A DNA stretch of 64,000 nt from Mesorhizobium zhangyense (GCF_011045115.1 NZ_JAAKZG010000006.1:62001-126000); one strand, 5' to 3'. Positions 26,835-39,201 are shown, numbered from the stretch's first letter. Notes: generated from the letters alone by a model not told the origin. Made by a program: numbers and translations.

Positions 26835-27209
26835 ATGGAAAGAACAGCGACCTGCTCCTGCGAAAACCTCCGCATCGTCTGCACGGGCGAGCCGGCGAAG
26901 GTCTCGCTGTGCCATTGCCTGGCTTGCCAGAAGCGCACCGGGAGCACCTATGGCATCGCGGCCTTCTTTCGCCGTGATGCTGTTCGGATCGAGGGACCGC
27001 ACAAATCCTATACGCGCCCGTCCGACAGCGGCTTTCCCGTGACGTTTCATTTCTGCCCCGACTGCGGTTCGACCGTGTTCTGGGAACCGCAGCGCCGGCC
27101 CGAGTTTGTTGCGGTGGGTGTCGGATCCTTCGCCGACCCGGATTTTCCGGCGCCGACCCAGGCGGTCCATTCCGAATCCCGGCATGGCTGGGTCAAGGAC
27201 ATCGACTGA
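26835..27209 (+). CDS. GFA family zinc protein (glutathione-dependent formaldehyde-activating-like)
   Basis: A 124-residue single-domain protein of the GFA/CENP-V fold. The structural zinc ligands are seen in CSCENLRIVC and in FCPDCGSTVFW, and the second site in CHCLACQKRTGS. Family members are linked to S-hydroxymethylglutathione formation, but most are uncharacterised. GGAGAG lies nine bases before the ATG, and the gene is only 23 bp after the cyclase. Confidence 0.88.
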   Translation: MERTATCSCENLRIVCTGEPAKVSLCHCLACQKRTGSTYGIAAFFRRDAVRIEGPHKSYTRPSDSGFPVTFHFCPDCGSTVFWEPQRRPEFVAVGVGSFADPDFPAPTQAVHSESRHGWVKDID

Positions 27210-27352
27210 CATCCATCATTGATGGCCGGACTTCGCCGGCGGGTTGACAAGAACAGGGCCGCACGCCATACTTAACTCATAGGTTAAATACATCGGCGAG
27301 CGGGCAGTCGAGAAAATCGAAACGGCATTTCCTGGCAATGAGGAGCAAGACC

Positions 27353-28093
27353 ATGGAACCGCATAAAGTCGTATCGCAGCAGGAATGGATGAAAGCGCAG
27401 ACAGCGCATCTGGTGAAGGAAAAGGAATACACCAGGATGCGCGACAAGCTGCGTGCCGAGCGGCTCGAACTGCCGTGGGTCAAGGTCGAGAAGGAGTATG
27501 TCTTCGACACGCCCGACGGCAGGAAGACGCTTTCCGAACTGTTCGACGGCCGCAGCCAGCTGGCGCTATACCACTTCATGCTCGGGCCTGACTGGGAGGA
27601 AGGCTGCACCGGCTGTTCCTTCGGCTGCGACCATTTCGACGGCGCCAACCTGCATCTGCAGCACCATGACGTGACGCTGGTGGCCGTTGCGCGGGCACCG
27701 CTGGCCAAGATCGAAGCCTACAAGAAGCGCATGGGCTGGCAGTTTCCGTGGGTGTCTTCCAATGGCAGCGACTTCAATTTCGATTTCGACGTGTCGTTCA
27801 ACAAGGAAGACATCAAGGCCGGCAAGGCGATCTACAATTTCCGCCCGCTCGATTTCGAAATGGACGAGCTGCCCGGCATGACCGCCTTCTACAAGGACGA
27901 GAAGGGCGACATCTACCGCACCTTCTCGCAATATGCGCGCGGCGGCGAGGAAGGCATCGGCGCCTACATGATCCTCGATATCATGCCCAAGGGCCGCAAC
28001 GAAAAGGGCACCATGGACTGGGTCAAGCGCCACGATGAATATGAGGACGATCCGCAGCTGAAGGCGATGATGGCGGGGTCGTGCTGCGGGTGA
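27353..28093 (+). CDS. DUF899 family thioredoxin-like protein
   Basis: A soluble protein of 246 residues. The thioredoxin-like core has EGCTGCSFGCDHFDGANLHL, the hallmark of DUF899, around residues 84-103. The N-terminus has the family's typical HKVVSQQEW and WVKVEKEYVFDTPDG. The conserved cysteines suggest a redox role, but no reaction is established for the family. The ATG at 27353 has GAGGAG seven bases upstream; an ATG five codons earlier overlaps that site. The upstream 143 bp hold a possible sigma-70 promoter. Confidence 0.88.
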   Translation: MEPHKVVSQQEWMKAQTAHLVKEKEYTRMRDKLRAERLELPWVKVEKEYVFDTPDGRKTLSELFDGRSQLALYHFMLGPDWEEGCTGCSFGCDHFDGANLHLQHHDVTLVAVARAPLAKIEAYKKRMGWQFPWVSSNGSDFNFDFDVSFNKEDIKAGKAIYNFRPLDFEMDELPGMTAFYKDEKGDIYRTFSQYARGGEEGIGAYMILDIMPKGRNEKGTMDWVKRHDEYEDDPQLKAMMAGSCCG

Positions 28094-28117
28094 GATTGGG
28101 GCAAGCGTAGGGAAGAT

Positions 28118-28268
28118 CCCCCTCTCCGTCTCGGCTTCGCCGAGCCACCTCGCCCCCGCTTTGCGGGGGCGAGGAACCTTGATTCTGCAAGGCCGAGACG
28201 CTTCAGGACTTGCGTTCCTCGCCCCATAAAATGGGGAGAGGTGGCGCGCGAAGCGCGACGGAGAGGGG
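28118..28268. repeat. Palindromic intergenic element, family B (copy 2)
   Basis: 151 bp, the inverted counterpart of the element at 19064-19214. The left arm is near-identical; the right arm has diverged in the middle (GGCGCGCGAAGCGCGAC instead of the perfect arm). It again fills a gap between convergent genes. Confidence 0.85.
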
Positions 28269-28300
28269 TCTTCTAGCCGCTTGAATAAAGGCGGTTCAGA

Positions 28301-29107
28301 TCACCCCCAGACCATCAGCGCAGCCAAACCGACCGCGCCGACGATCAGCCGCCACCAGGCGAACAGCGCAAAACCGTGGCGCGAGACGTAGTTGAGCAGA
28401 TAGCGCACGACGATGACCGCCGTGATGAAGGCGGCAACAAAGCCAACTGAAATGATCGGCAGGTCGGCCGCAGAAAGAATGTCGCGGTTCTTGTAGAGGT
28501 CATAGGCAAAGGCTCCGGCCATGGTCGGCATGGCGAGGAAGAAGGAAAATTCCGCCGCCGAGCGCTTGTCGGTGCCCATCAGCAATGCGCCAACGATCGT
28601 AGCACCGGAGCGCGAGGTGCCGGGGATCATCGCCAGACACTGGAAGAAGCCGATCTTCAGGCACAGCGACAGCGGGAAATCCATGACGTCGTGATATTTC
28701 GGCTTCAGCGCCATCCGGTCGAGGGCCAGAAGAACAAAACCGCCGATGATCAGCATGATGCAGATGAGCCGCGGCGATTCGAACAGCACCGTCTTGATGA
28801 AATCATGCGCCAGCGCGCCGATGACGGCCGCCGGCAGGAAGGCGACGAGAATGCCGAGCACGAAACGCTGCGTCCTTGGGTCGCTAGGCAGATCGGTCGC
28901 CATCTTCCATAGCCGGCCGAAATAGACCGACAGGATCGCCAGGATCGCGCCGAGCTGGATCAGCACCTCGAAGGACTTTCCCGTCGACTGGAAGCCGAGG
29001 AAATGCCCCGCCAAAAGGATGTGTCCGGTGGAGGAGACGGGGATGAATTCGGTCAGCCCTTCGAGCAGGCCGAGCAAAAGGGCTTCGACGATCGTCTGGT
29101 GTTCCAT
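28301..29107 (-). CDS. uppP: Undecaprenyl-diphosphatase (BacA/UppP)
   Basis: An integral membrane phosphatase that recycles undecaprenyl diphosphate to the monophosphate carrier for peptidoglycan and polysaccharide synthesis, and gives bacitracin resistance. It has 268 residues and about eight helices. Both catalytic motifs are present: [14 protein letters not shown] (residues 16-29) and [14 protein letters not shown] near 160. The start at 29107 matches the usual N-terminus before the first motif. It stands alone, divergent from the GST gene. Confidence 0.96.
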   Translation of the reverse strand: MEHQTIVEALLLGLLEGLTEFIPVSSTGHILLAGHFLGFQSTGKSFEVLIQLGAILAILSVYFGRLWKMATDLPSDPRTQRFVLGILVAFLPAAVIGALAHDFIKTVLFESPRLICIMLIIGGFVLLALDRMALKPKYHDVMDFPLSLCLKIGFFQCLAMIPGTSRSGATIVGALLMGTDKRSAAEFSFFLAMPTMAGAFAYDLYKNRDILSAADLPIISVGFVAAFITAVIVVRYLLNYVSRHGFALFAWWRLIVGAVGLAALMVWG

Positions 29108-29293
29108 GGGTCTCTCGGTGACTTTTTATTAGAATGGGCAGTTGAGGAGGAGCGTTGGAATGATGGGCGCTTGCTTGTCACAGCGCGGAACTATGCCTAT
29201 AGGTCGGGGCGCTTGACCGCCCGGTGAATCGGGCAGAGATAGAACTACCGGCGCGGCCAAATAAAGACCAGCGCACTTTTTCATCGCAGGACC

Positions 29294-29986
29294 ATGCTGA
29301 CGCTTTTCCATCACTCCATGTTCGCCTCCTGTCGCTTCGTTCGCCTGGCTTTCGGCGAGTATGGCGAGGAGCTGGCGCTGATCGAGGAAAAGCCGTGGAC
29401 GCGCCGCAAGGAGTTCCTGGCGCTGAACGCCGCCGGCACGCTGCCGGTGCTGCTGGCCGAAGGCGACGTGCCGATCGTCGGCGCCGGCGTGATCGCCGAA
29501 TATCTCGACGAGACGCGCGGCGTGCTGAAGCGCGACAAGCGGCTGTTTGCAGAAAACCCGATGGAGCGGGCCGAAATCCGCCGGCTGGTCGACTGGTATC
29601 TCGCCAAGATGGACAGCGAAGTGACGCGCCATCTGGTGCGCGAACGCGTGCTGAAGCCTTTGATGCCGAGCGAGATGGGCGGCGGCTCGCCCGATTCGGG
29701 TGCGATCCGCGCCGCGCGCGCCAATATCCGCCAGCACATGAAATACACCAACTGGCTCGCCGGCACCCGCCATTGGCTCGCCGGCCCGCGCATCACCTAT
29801 GCCGATCTTGCGGCAGCCGCCGCCATCTCCGTGCTCGACTATCTCGGCGAGGTCGACTGGCGCGACCACAACGCGGCGCGCGACTGGTATACGCGCGTCA
29901 AATCGCGGCCGTCCTTCCGCCCGCTGCTGGGCGACCGGGTGCGCGGCCTTTCGCCGGTGTCGCATTATGCGGACCTCGATTTCTAG
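29294..29986 (+). CDS. Glutathione S-transferase family protein
   Basis: A cytosolic protein of 230 residues. The N-terminal thioredoxin-like domain includes [19 protein letters not shown] and the glutathione-contact block GTLPVLL, with a later [10 protein letters not shown]. The C-terminal helical domain has [23 protein letters not shown]. The CxxC/SxxS catalytic position appears as FASC. It overlaps the queG start by 20 nt, so the two genes are translationally linked, as seen in many rhizobia. Its substrate is unknown. Confidence 0.9.
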   Translation: MLTLFHHSMFASCRFVRLAFGEYGEELALIEEKPWTRRKEFLALNAAGTLPVLLAEGDVPIVGAGVIAEYLDETRGVLKRDKRLFAENPMERAEIRRLVDWYLAKMDSEVTRHLVRERVLKPLMPSEMGGGSPDSGAIRAARANIRQHMKYTNWLAGTRHWLAGPRITYADLAAAAAISVLDYLGEVDWRDHNAARDWYTRVKSRPSFRPLLGDRVRGLSPVSHYADLDF

Positions 29987-31142
29987 CCAACCTGTCCGGG
30001 CCGATCGCCTGCGGCAGCTGATCGACCGCGAAGCGGCTCGCGCCGGCTTCGCCGCGGTTGCCGTGACCACGCCCGACGCAATCCCGCAGGCGCCGATGCG
30101 GCTGGCCGAATTCGTCGCCGACGGTTTTCATGGCTCGATGGCCTGGATATCGGAGACGCTGCAACGCCGCGCCGACCCGAGCACGCTGTGGCCGGAGGTG
30201 CGCTCGATCATCGTTCTGGCGATGAATTACGGGCCGGAAAGCGACCCGCGCGCCTTGCAGGAAAAGCGCGATCGCGGCGCGATTTCGGTCTACGCCCAGA
30301 ACCGCGACTATCACGACGTGATGAAGGGCCGGCTGAAGGAGATCGCCGGCAAGATCGTCGCCAGGGCCGGCGGCGACGTAAAGGTTTTCGTCGATACCGC
30401 GCCGGTGATGGAAAAGCCGCTGGCGCAAAGCGCCGGCATTGGCTGGCAGGGCAAGCACACCAATCTGGTCAGCCGCGAATTCGGCTCGTGGCTGTTTCTC
30501 GGCACGATCTTTTGCACCGCAGAGCTGACGCCCGACAAGGCGGAGGAGGACCATTGCGGCTCCTGCCGCGCCTGCCTCGACGCCTGCCCGACCGACGCCT
30601 TCCCCGCGCCCTACCGACTCGATGCGCGGCGCTGCATCTCCTATCTCACCATCGAGAACAAGGGGCCGATCCCGCAGGAATTCCGCGCGGCGATCGGCAA
30701 CCGCATCTATGGCTGCGACGATTGCCTCGCCGCCTGCCCGTGGAACAAATTCGCCCGCGCTGCCTCCGAGGCCAAGCTTGTCGCACGCGACGACCTGCGG
30801 GCGCCGGCACTGGCCGATTTTCTGGCCATGGACGATACCGGCTTCCGCGACTTCTTTTCCGGCTCGCCGGTCAAGCGCATCGGCCGGGATCGTTTCTTGC
30901 GCAACGTGCTGATCGCGGCGGGGAATTCGGGGGATGCGTCGCTTGCCGCTGCCTGCGAGAGCTTGGCGGCCGACGCCTCGCCGCTGGTGCGCGGGGCTGC
31001 GGTGTGGGCGCTGTCGCGGCTGATGGAGCCTACGGCATTTTCCGCGCTGGCAACCAGCGCCCGACAGGACGACGATGCAGATGTGCGCCGGGAGTGGCTT
31101 ATGGCCACCGGCAACCACCCAGAAATCAGGACACATGCATGA
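29967..31142 (+). CDS. queG: Epoxyqueuosine reductase
   Basis: Last step of queuosine tRNA modification: it reduces epoxyqueuosine at tRNA position 34 using cobalamin and two [4Fe-4S] clusters. The product has 391 residues. Both cluster motifs are clear, [16 protein letters not shown] and [14 protein letters not shown]. The N-terminal cobalamin-binding domain includes [20 protein letters not shown] and the C-terminus has HEAT-like repeats ([20 protein letters not shown]). The ATG at 29967 lies inside the end of the GST gene. The stop overlaps the next gene's start (ATGA). Confidence 0.95.
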   Translation: MRTSISSQPVRADRLRQLIDREAARAGFAAVAVTTPDAIPQAPMRLAEFVADGFHGSMAWISETLQRRADPSTLWPEVRSIIVLAMNYGPESDPRALQEKRDRGAISVYAQNRDYHDVMKGRLKEIAGKIVARAGGDVKVFVDTAPVMEKPLAQSAGIGWQGKHTNLVSREFGSWLFLGTIFCTAELTPDKAEEDHCGSCRACLDACPTDAFPAPYRLDARRCISYLTIENKGPIPQEFRAAIGNRIYGCDDCLAACPWNKFARAASEAKLVARDDLRAPALADFLAMDDTGFRDFFSGSPVKRIGRDRFLRNVLIAAGNSGDASLAAACESLAADASPLVRGAAVWALSRLMEPTAFSALATSARQDDDADVRREWLMATGNHPEIRTHA

Positions 31143-32044
31143 CCGTGACAAAACTATTCATCTTCGGCGCCGGCTATTCCGGCAAGGCGGTCGGTCGAGC
31201 CAAGCCTGAGGGCGCAAGCGTCGCGGGCACGACGCGCTCGGCGGAAAAATTCCACGCATTGCGGCAGGCCGGGATCGAGCCTTTTGCGTTCGATGGCGCG
31301 TTGACCGAAGAGGTCGCGAAAGAGCTTGCCGAAACCACACATCTGCTGATCTCCATCGCGCCGGATGAAGCGGGCGATCCCGTGCTGAACGCGACGCGGG
31401 AGGTAATCACCAAAGCCATGCCCAACCTCCGCTGGATCGGCTACCTCTCCACCGTCGGCGTCTATGGCGACCATGGCGGCGCGTGGGTGGATGAGACAGG
31501 TGAATGCAAGCCTGTCTCGCGCCGTTCGGTGATGCGGCTGAAGGCCGAGCAGGAATGGCTGGAACTTGGCCGCGAGACCGGCCTGCCGGTGGCGATCCTG
31601 CGCCTTTCCGGCATTTACGGGCCGGGACGCAACGCCTTCGTCAATCTGGAGAACGGCACGGCCAAGCGCCTGATCAAGCCGGACCAGGTGTTCAACCGCA
31701 TTCATGGCGAGGACATCGCCGGTGCCGTCTGGCATCTGGCGGAGCGAAACCTCGGCGGCGTCTTCAATGTCACCGACGACATGCCGGCTCCACCACAGGA
31801 TGTGGTGACCTATGCCGCCGGTTTGATGAATGTGGAGCCGCCGGCCGAAATTCCCTTCGAGACCGCCCAACTTTCGCCCATGGCACGGTCTTTCTATGGC
31901 GAGAACAAGCGCGTTTCCAACGCGGCGATCAAGGCTGCGGGCTACCGCTTCCGCTATCCGGACTATCGCGCCGCATTCGATGCGATGTGGGCAGCGCGGA
32001 ACTGGAAGGACGGCGAGGCACGCAGCCCGATGAAGCCCAGATGA
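31139..32044 (+). CDS. NAD(P)-dependent epimerase/dehydratase-like protein (YeeZ type)
   Basis: An extended SDR-fold protein of 301 residues. It begins with [14 protein letters not shown], a GxGxxG-like nucleotide site at residues 6-19. [16 protein letters not shown] gives the YeeZ-type segment and [14 protein letters not shown] the typical extended-SDR block. The classical YxxxK is replaced, so catalysis is uncertain. It starts within the queG stop codon (ATGA overlap), so the GST-queG-this gene set is one transcription unit. Confidence 0.82.
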   Translation: MTVTKLFIFGAGYSGKAVGRAKPEGASVAGTTRSAEKFHALRQAGIEPFAFDGALTEEVAKELAETTHLLISIAPDEAGDPVLNATREVITKAMPNLRWIGYLSTVGVYGDHGGAWVDETGECKPVSRRSVMRLKAEQEWLELGRETGLPVAILRLSGIYGPGRNAFVNLENGTAKRLIKPDQVFNRIHGEDIAGAVWHLAERNLGGVFNVTDDMPAPPQDVVTYAAGLMNVEPPAEIPFETAQLSPMARSFYGENKRVSNAAIKAAGYRFRYPDYRAAFDAMWAARNWKDGEARSPMKPR

Positions 32045-32148
32045 TCGAAGACCGATGCGAAGCGTGGTATGATTCGAAATCGAGCCACTCGTTTACGCTT
32101 CGGTAACCAGGGCGTCTCACCCTTGTCGTAGAGGGGCATGACCGGGAA

Positions 32149-33234
32149 ATGCGCATGAAATCCATCCTTCAGGCAGCCGCAAGGCTGACCGGCATCGCCA
32201 TTGCAGCACTGGCTTTCTCCGGGCTCGAGCCGAGCGGCGCGAGCGCGGATGAGCTGGCGAAGAACCTGTTCGGCAGCGAGAAACTGCCGGCAATGGCCGC
32301 CCCGCAATCGATCGGCTTCTACTCCAAGGGCTGTTTTGCCGGCGGCGTGGCTATCGCCACAGACGGCCCAACATGGCAGGCGATGCGGCTTTCGCGCAAC
32401 CGTCGCTGGGGCCATCCGACGATGATCAACCTGATCGAGAAGTTTTCGCGCGATGCGACAGCCGACGGCTGGCCGGGCCTGCTTATTGGCGACATCTCGC
32501 AGCCGCGCGGCGGGCCGATGCTGACGGGGCATGCCTCGCACCAGATCGGACTTGATGCCGACATCTGGTTCACGCCGATGCCGGACCGCCGCCTTTCGCC
32601 GACCGAGCGCGAGAATATGAGCGCGGTCTCCATGGTCAACGAGAAGACACATCTGGTGAAGGACAGGCTATGGACGCCTGCCCATACACGGCTGTTGCAA
32701 CGCGCCGCCAGCTATCCGGAAGTCGAACGCATCCTGGTCAATCCGGGCATCAAGAAGAAGCTGTGCGACACGGTGACGGGCGACCGCACATGGCTGCGCA
32801 AGATCCGGCCGTTCTGGGGCCATGACTATCACTTCCATGTCCGCATCGGCTGCCAGCCAGGCTCGCCCGGCTGCAAGCGGCAGGAGGCGACGGCTGCCGG
32901 CGACGGCTGCGACAAGTCGCTGGCATGGTGGTTCACCGAGGAGCCGTGGCGCCCCAACAAGAACCCGGACGCGCCGAAGGCACGCGACAAGATGACGATG
33001 GCGAGCCTGCCGGCGGCATGCAGGGCTGTGCTGAGCGCTCCCAATCCGGTTTCGGAAGCCGCCGTTACGGTTGGTGGGATGGGCTCGGCGGTTGCCACCG
33101 CACCTGCACCGGCGGCGCCCGAGACGGATACGGTCGATGTCGGCGCGCCTCCGGTCCCGGCCAGCGCCTTTGCGCCGACACCGATCAAGCGTCCGCCTTT
33201 GCCGGTGGCCAAGCCCTCGAGCCAGAACCGATAG
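32149..33234 (+). CDS. mepA: Penicillin-insensitive murein endopeptidase MepA
   Basis: A periplasmic zinc LAS-type endopeptidase (peptidase M74) that cuts D-Ala-meso-DAP cross-links in peptidoglycan. It has 361 residues. A signal peptide covers about residues 1-33 (AIAALAFSG core, ASA cleavage). Zinc and catalytic residues are seen in GHASHQIGLDADIW and HDYHFHVR, with conserved cysteines. The last 80 residues form an alanine/proline-rich tail beyond the E. coli domain, probably disordered. A hairpin follows the stop. Confidence 0.94.
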   Translation: MRMKSILQAAARLTGIAIAALAFSGLEPSGASADELAKNLFGSEKLPAMAAPQSIGFYSKGCFAGGVAIATDGPTWQAMRLSRNRRWGHPTMINLIEKFSRDATADGWPGLLIGDISQPRGGPMLTGHASHQIGLDADIWFTPMPDRRLSPTERENMSAVSMVNEKTHLVKDRLWTPAHTRLLQRAASYPEVERILVNPGIKKKLCDTVTGDRTWLRKIRPFWGHDYHFHVRIGCQPGSPGCKRQEATAAGDGCDKSLAWWFTEEPWRPNKNPDAPKARDKMTMASLPAACRAVLSAPNPVSEAAVTVGGMGSAVATAPAPAAPETDTVDVGAPPVPASAFAPTPIKRPPLPVAKPSSQNR

Positions 33235-33243
33235 GAATGGGCG

Positions 33244-33266
33244 GGGGCGGATCTTGCCGCCCCTTT
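33244..33266 (+). terminator. Likely intrinsic terminator after mepA
   Basis: GGGGCGG (33244-33250) pairs perfectly with CCGCCCC (33257-33263) over a 6-nt loop and is followed by TTT. It begins ten bases after the mepA stop. The T-run is short. Confidence 0.5.
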
Positions 33267-33328
33267 CCTCGCCGCGTTTCCTTCTCTATAGGTTTCAACC
33301 GATTTAGTTTAATTCCATCGGCTTTTCT

Positions 33329-33736
33329 GTGGCATCTCCCTACCGCCTGGCACTGATCGCGCATGACGAGAAGAAGGACGACATGGTCGCCTTCGCGCGT
33401 GAGCATGCCGATTTCCTCGCAAGCTGCGACATCGTCGCCACCGGCACGACCGGCCAGCGCGTTCTGGACGCCTGCCCGGACCTCAAGATAACGCGGCTGA
33501 AGAGCGGCCCACTGGGCGGCGACCAGCAGATCGGCGCGCTGATTGCCGAAGGCAGGATTGACGGCGTGATTTTCTTCGTTGATCCGCTGACGCCAATGCC
33601 GCATGACGTGGATGTGAAAGCGCTGATGCGACTGGCGATCGTCTATGACATTCCGCTGGCGCTGAACCACGCCACTGCCGAGATAATGCTGAACGAGAAC
33701 GGCGGGCAGCCGTCGCAGACCAGGGATGCCAGATAG
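33329..33736 (+). CDS. mgsA: Methylglyoxal synthase
   Basis: Converts dihydroxyacetone phosphate to methylglyoxal and phosphate, a bypass of lower glycolysis. It has 135 residues. Family blocks seen are [16 protein letters not shown] (phosphate loop), [14 protein letters not shown] and [10 protein letters not shown], which includes the catalytic aspartate region. The start is a GTG at 33329. The stop codon abuts the glk ATG with no gap, so the two are co-translated, placing an overflow valve beside glucose entry. Confidence 0.95.
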   Translation: MASPYRLALIAHDEKKDDMVAFAREHADFLASCDIVATGTTGQRVLDACPDLKITRLKSGPLGGDQQIGALIAEGRIDGVIFFVDPLTPMPHDVDVKALMRLAIVYDIPLALNHATAEIMLNENGGQPSQTRDAR

Positions 33737-34762
33737 ATGCCTGTTTCCAGCGACGACGAAGCCGTCCTGCAGTTTCCGATCCTGATCGGCGACATCGGCG
33801 GCACCAATGCCCGTTTCGCCATCGTCGTCGATGCCAATTCCGAGCCCGGCGAAACGCGGATCGTGCAGACCGCGAGCTTTGCCTCGATCGACGAGGCGAT
33901 ACAGCAGGCCGTGCTCGACCACACATCGCTGCGACCGCGCTCGGCCGTGCTTGCCGTTGCCGGCCCGGTCGACGGCGACGAGATCAGGCTTACCAACTGC
34001 CCGTGGGTGGTGCGGCCAAAGGCGATGTTCGACACACTCGGCCTGCATGACGTGGTCGTGCTCAACGATTTCGAGGCGCAGGCGCTGGCCGTCGTGGCGC
34101 TCGGCGAAGAGCATATGGAAAAGATCGGCCCCGGCGAGCCGGAGGAAAATGCCGGCCGTGTCGTGCTTGGCCCCGGCACCGGGCTTGGCGTCGCCGGGCT
34201 GATCCATGCCAGCCACAAATGGATACCGGTGCCCGGCGAAGGCGGGCACATGGATATCGGCCCGCGCACGGCGCGCGACCGCGAAATCTTCCCGCATCTT
34301 GAAGCGATCGAAGGCCGCATCTCCGGCGAGCAGATCCTGTGTGGACGCGGGCTGGTGAACGCCTACCGCGCCGTCGCCAAGGCCGACGGCAAGGAGCCGC
34401 GCTTCTCGACGCCTGCCGAGATCACCGCCGCCGCGCTCGACAAATCCGACGCGATTGCCGTCGAGGCGCTGGAATTCTTCGTCACATGCCTCGGTCGCAC
34501 CGCCGGCGACCTGGCGCTGGTGTTCATGAGCCGCGGCGGCGTCTATCTCACCGGCGGCATCGCCCAGAAGATCGTGCCGGCGCTGAAGGCCGGAAATTTC
34601 CGCGCCGCATTCGAGGACAAGGCGCCGCACAGCGCCCTGATGCGCGACATGCCGGTCTATGTCATCACCCATCCGCTGGCGGCGCTGAACGGGCTTGCAG
34701 CCTTTGCCCGCACGCCGTCGCGCTTCGGCGTCGAGACGGCGGGCCGGCGCTGGCAGGCGTAG
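33737..34762 (+). CDS. glk: Glucokinase
   Basis: Phosphorylates glucose with ATP. It has 341 residues and is of the proteobacterial Glk (ROK-unrelated) type. The phosphate loop [13 protein letters not shown] is at residues 16-28, [10 protein letters not shown] includes the catalytic aspartate, and [11 protein letters not shown] and [12 protein letters not shown] follow. The start directly follows the mgsA stop, with GGATGCCAGAT upstream. A 141-bp gap separates it from the ABC exporter gene. Confidence 0.95.
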   Translation: MPVSSDDEAVLQFPILIGDIGGTNARFAIVVDANSEPGETRIVQTASFASIDEAIQQAVLDHTSLRPRSAVLAVAGPVDGDEIRLTNCPWVVRPKAMFDTLGLHDVVVLNDFEAQALAVVALGEEHMEKIGPGEPEENAGRVVLGPGTGLGVAGLIHASHKWIPVPGEGGHMDIGPRTARDREIFPHLEAIEGRISGEQILCGRGLVNAYRAVAKADGKEPRFSTPAEITAAALDKSDAIAVEALEFFVTCLGRTAGDLALVFMSRGGVYLTGGIAQKIVPALKAGNFRAAFEDKAPHSALMRDMPVYVITHPLAALNGLAAFARTPSRFGVETAGRRWQA

Positions 34763-34903
34763 AGGCATTTCGCGGCATTGCAGCCACAGCGGCAATGTTT
34801 CGCACTCCGGCCATAGGCAAGCCGGCATGATGGCGCTATTAGGGGCGCGGAAACGCGGCAGCACGTGCCGCACTATTGCTGAAACGGACGGGCAGACCGG
34901 ACT

Positions 34904-36762
<1,859 letters not shown>

Positions 36763-36766
<4 letters not shown>

Positions 36767-37575
36767 GCGATATGGGTCTCGTCGTCGTCGGGGCAGCCGG
36801 ACGCATGGGTCAGACGCTGATCCGCACCATCCATTCCGTGCCGGGCGCGAAAGTGTCGGCAGCCATCGAGCGCGCCGGCTCGCCGCATATCGGCCGCGAC
36901 GCAGGCGAGCTTGCAGGCATCGGCATCATCAACGTGCCGATCACCGACGACCCGTTGACGGCCTTCGCCAAGGCCGATGGCGTGCTGGATTTCAGCACGC
37001 CGGCCGCCAGCGTCGAATTCTCCGGCTATGCCGCGCAGGCGCGCATCGTCCATGTCATCGGCACGACGGGCTGTTCGCTTGAGGACGACGCGGCGATTGC
37101 AGCCGCCGCGCGCCACGCGACGATCGTCAAGTCCGGCAATATGAGCCTCGGCGTCAATCTTCTGGCAGTGCTGGTCGAACAGGCTGCCAAGGCACTGGGG
37201 CCTGACGATTTCGACATCGAGGTGCTGGAAATGCATCACCGGCACAAGGTCGACGCGCCGTCGGGCACGGCATTGCTGCTTGGCCAGGCGGCTGCCAAGG
37301 GACGCGGTATCGATCTTGCCGAACACAGCGTGCGGGTGCGCGACGGCCATACCGGCGCGCGCGAGGCCGGCTCCATCGGCTTTGCCACGCTGCGCGGCGG
37401 CTCGGTGGTGGGCGACCATTCGGTCATCCTGGCCGGCACCGGCGAGCGCATCACGCTTTCCCACAATGCAGAGGACCGCTCCATTTTCGCGCGCGGCGCG
37501 GTGAAGGCTGCACTTTGGGCGCACGGCAAGAAGCCCGGATTGTATTCGATGCGCGATGTGCTGGGCCTGAGCTAA
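36763..37575 (+). CDS. dapB: 4-hydroxy-tetrahydrodipicolinate reductase
   Basis: Second committed step of lysine and diaminopimelate synthesis, using NAD(P)H. It has 270 residues. The nucleotide motif [10 protein letters not shown] is at residues 8-17, GTTGCS and NMSLGVN follow, and the substrate-binding [15 protein letters not shown] is near 158. It starts inside the stop of the ABC exporter gene and is followed 33 bp later by gpmA. Confidence 0.97.
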
Positions 37576-37608
37576 AGCGGCGTCCACACATCAATCATGA
37601 GGATTGAA

Positions 37609-38229
37609 ATGACCGGAACTCTCGTGCTTGTCCGCCACGGCCAGAGCGAATGGAACCTCAAGAACCTCTTCACCGGCTGGCGCGACGTCGACCTCACCGA
37701 GCAGGGTGTGAGCGAGGCCAAGGCGGCCGGCCAGAAGCTTGCCGTGCGCGGAATGAAATTCGACATCGCCTACACTTCAGTGCTGAAGCGCGCGCAGCGG
37801 ACCTGCCAGTTCATCCTCGACGCCACCGGCCAGAACGATCTGAAGACCGTGCGTGACGCGGCGTTGAACGAGCGCGACTATGGCGACCTCAACGGCCTCA
37901 ACAAGGACGATGCCCGCGCCAAATGGGGCGAGGAGCAGGTGCATATCTGGCGCCGGTCCTATGATACCCCGCCGCCCGGCGGTGAGAGCCTGAAGGATAC
38001 CGGCGCCCGCGTATGGCCCTATTATATGCACGAGATGCAGCCGCATGTGCTGCGCGGCGAAACGGTGCTGGTGGCCGCCCACGGCAATTCGCTGCGGGCG
38101 CTGATCATGGCGCTGGAGGGGATTTCCGGCCCCGACATCGTCAAGCTGGAACTCGGCACCGGCGTGCCGGTCGTCTACAGGCTCAACGCCGATTCGACCG
38201 TGGCCTCGAAAGAAGTGCTTTCGGCGTAG
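37609..38229 (+). CDS. gpmA: 2,3-bisphosphoglycerate-dependent phosphoglycerate mutase
   Basis: Interconverts 3- and 2-phosphoglycerate in glycolysis. It has 206 residues, the short alphaproteobacterial form. The phosphohistidine loop [10 protein letters not shown] places the catalytic histidine at residue 10; [10 protein letters not shown] and [10 protein letters not shown] complete the site. The ATG at 37609 has TGAGG seven bases upstream. It is last in the run mgsA-glk-exporter-dapB-gpmA and is followed by a strong terminator. Confidence 0.96.
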   Translation: MTGTLVLVRHGQSEWNLKNLFTGWRDVDLTEQGVSEAKAAGQKLAVRGMKFDIAYTSVLKRAQRTCQFILDATGQNDLKTVRDAALNERDYGDLNGLNKDDARAKWGEEQVHIWRRSYDTPPPGGESLKDTGARVWPYYMHEMQPHVLRGETVLVAAHGNSLRALIMALEGISGPDIVKLELGTGVPVVYRLNADSTVASKEVLSA

Positions 38230-38270
38230 GCCTGTCCTGCCGAGAACCTACCCGATGTGATTCGTGATGA

Positions 38271-38300
38271 GCCGGCGCAATGCATTTGCGTCGGCTTTTT
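38271..38300 (+). terminator. Intrinsic terminator after gpmA
   Basis: GCCGGCGCAA (38271-38280) pairs with TTGCGTCGGC (38286-38295) with a single G-U pair and a 5-nt loop. TTTTT follows at 38296-38300. This is the clearest rho-independent terminator in the window. Confidence 0.85.
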
Positions 38301-38458
38301 GCGTCTTTGCCGCAGGCTTTGCCGGCGGATTCATTGCCGGCCGGCCGCGCATTCGTGGCAAGAATGCCGACCTGAACTATCTTTTTGTTTGAACGTGATT
38401 TTTTGCCGAAAGCGCGTTGACACCGCGCCGCTGCCCGCTTACATCAGCGGCGCACCTT

Positions 38459-38543
38459 GCCCAGGTGGCGGAATTGGTAGACGCGCACGGTTCAGGTCCG
38501 TGTGCCGCGAGGCGTGGAGGTTCGAGTCCTCTCCTGGGCACCA
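38459..38543 (+). tRNA. tRNA-Leu (anticodon CAG)
   Basis: An 85-nt class II tRNA. The acceptor arms GCCCAGG (38459-38465) and CCTGGGC (38533-38539) pair fully, followed by A and an encoded CCA. The D-loop has GGAATTGGTAGAC, the anticodon loop is TTCAGGT, the variable arm is long as in leucine tRNAs, and the T-arm has GGTTCGAGTCC. It reads CUG codons, the main leucine codon in such GC-rich genomes. Confidence 0.97.
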
Positions 38544-38635
38544 TCGGCTTCGATGGCACCAGTCGTTTTCGACACGTTTTCTCGCAAACATCCAAAGCAT
38601 CTGAGCTTTCAGCTCTAACCTTTCCGAGCCGAGCC

Positions 38636-39136
38636 ATGGCGAACCGGATAACCTATGACGCTCGACCGGACCTGCCGGATATCAGGATGTCGAACGGGCT
38701 GACATCCGTTTTCATAGATGTGCTTGCTCTCGCTGCCTCCTCCCTGGCTTCCACCGCTCGCGAGTGTCAGATTGCGGCGTGGATCGCTTCGAAAGACCAG
38801 GGGGTCTATGGCCCGGGAACTGTCGGCTTCGATATCGCGGATATACCGTGGGAAGCTGAAAACTTTACTGACGATCAAGCCTTCCTGATCCGGTCGATCG
38901 CCGCGGCCAAATCGAAAGTCGATTGGGATAGACTCGGCTATGAACCCAACGAGGCCTGGCTTATGCCGTGCCTGGATGAATTCCGGGTGCTGCTCGCAGA
39001 GTTCCGGCCTGACGATATCAGCGCCAGCGCGTCCATAATTGGGCTGGCACCATCCTCACAATTTGAGTTCGAACGCTGTTCGGTGCACGGCATCGTCCAG
39101 CATGCATTCGGGTGCCCACTCTGCAACGCACAGTGA
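38636..39136 (+). CDS. Hypothetical protein next to tRNA-Leu
   Basis: Function not recognised. A soluble protein of 166 residues with no signal peptide. The middle is acidic and helical, and the C-terminus ends in FERCSVHGIVQHAFGCPLCNAQ-like sequence with a Cys...His...CPLC pattern that might bind a metal. The composition is visibly less GC-rich than that of the neighbours. The gene starts 93 bp after the tRNA 3' end, a common integration site, but I see no integrase or duplicated tRNA end. The ATG at 38636 has CCGAG upstream, a weak ribosome site. Confidence 0.5.
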   Translation: MANRITYDARPDLPDIRMSNGLTSVFIDVLALAASSLASTARECQIAAWIASKDQGVYGPGTVGFDIADIPWEAENFTDDQAFLIRSIAAAKSKVDWDRLGYEPNEAWLMPCLDEFRVLLAEFRPDDISASASIIGLAPSSQFEFERCSVHGIVQHAFGCPLCNAQ

Positions 39137-39201
39137 GCACGCGAATTGTTCGCCGAACTCTGCTCCGCGGCCATCGGAGAGAATCCGAAGACCATGGCAA
39201 T

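Noticed and set aside
38267-38392. 41-codon frame after gpmA with a hydrophobic, glycine-rich stretch
   Set aside because: It overlaps the strong intrinsic terminator of gpmA (38271-38300) and has no ribosome site, so the apparent helix is most likely chance.
38544-38640. Attachment-site duplication of the tRNA-Leu 3' end
   Set aside because: I did not find a second copy of the T-arm/acceptor sequence nearby and there is no integrase, so no att site is claimed.
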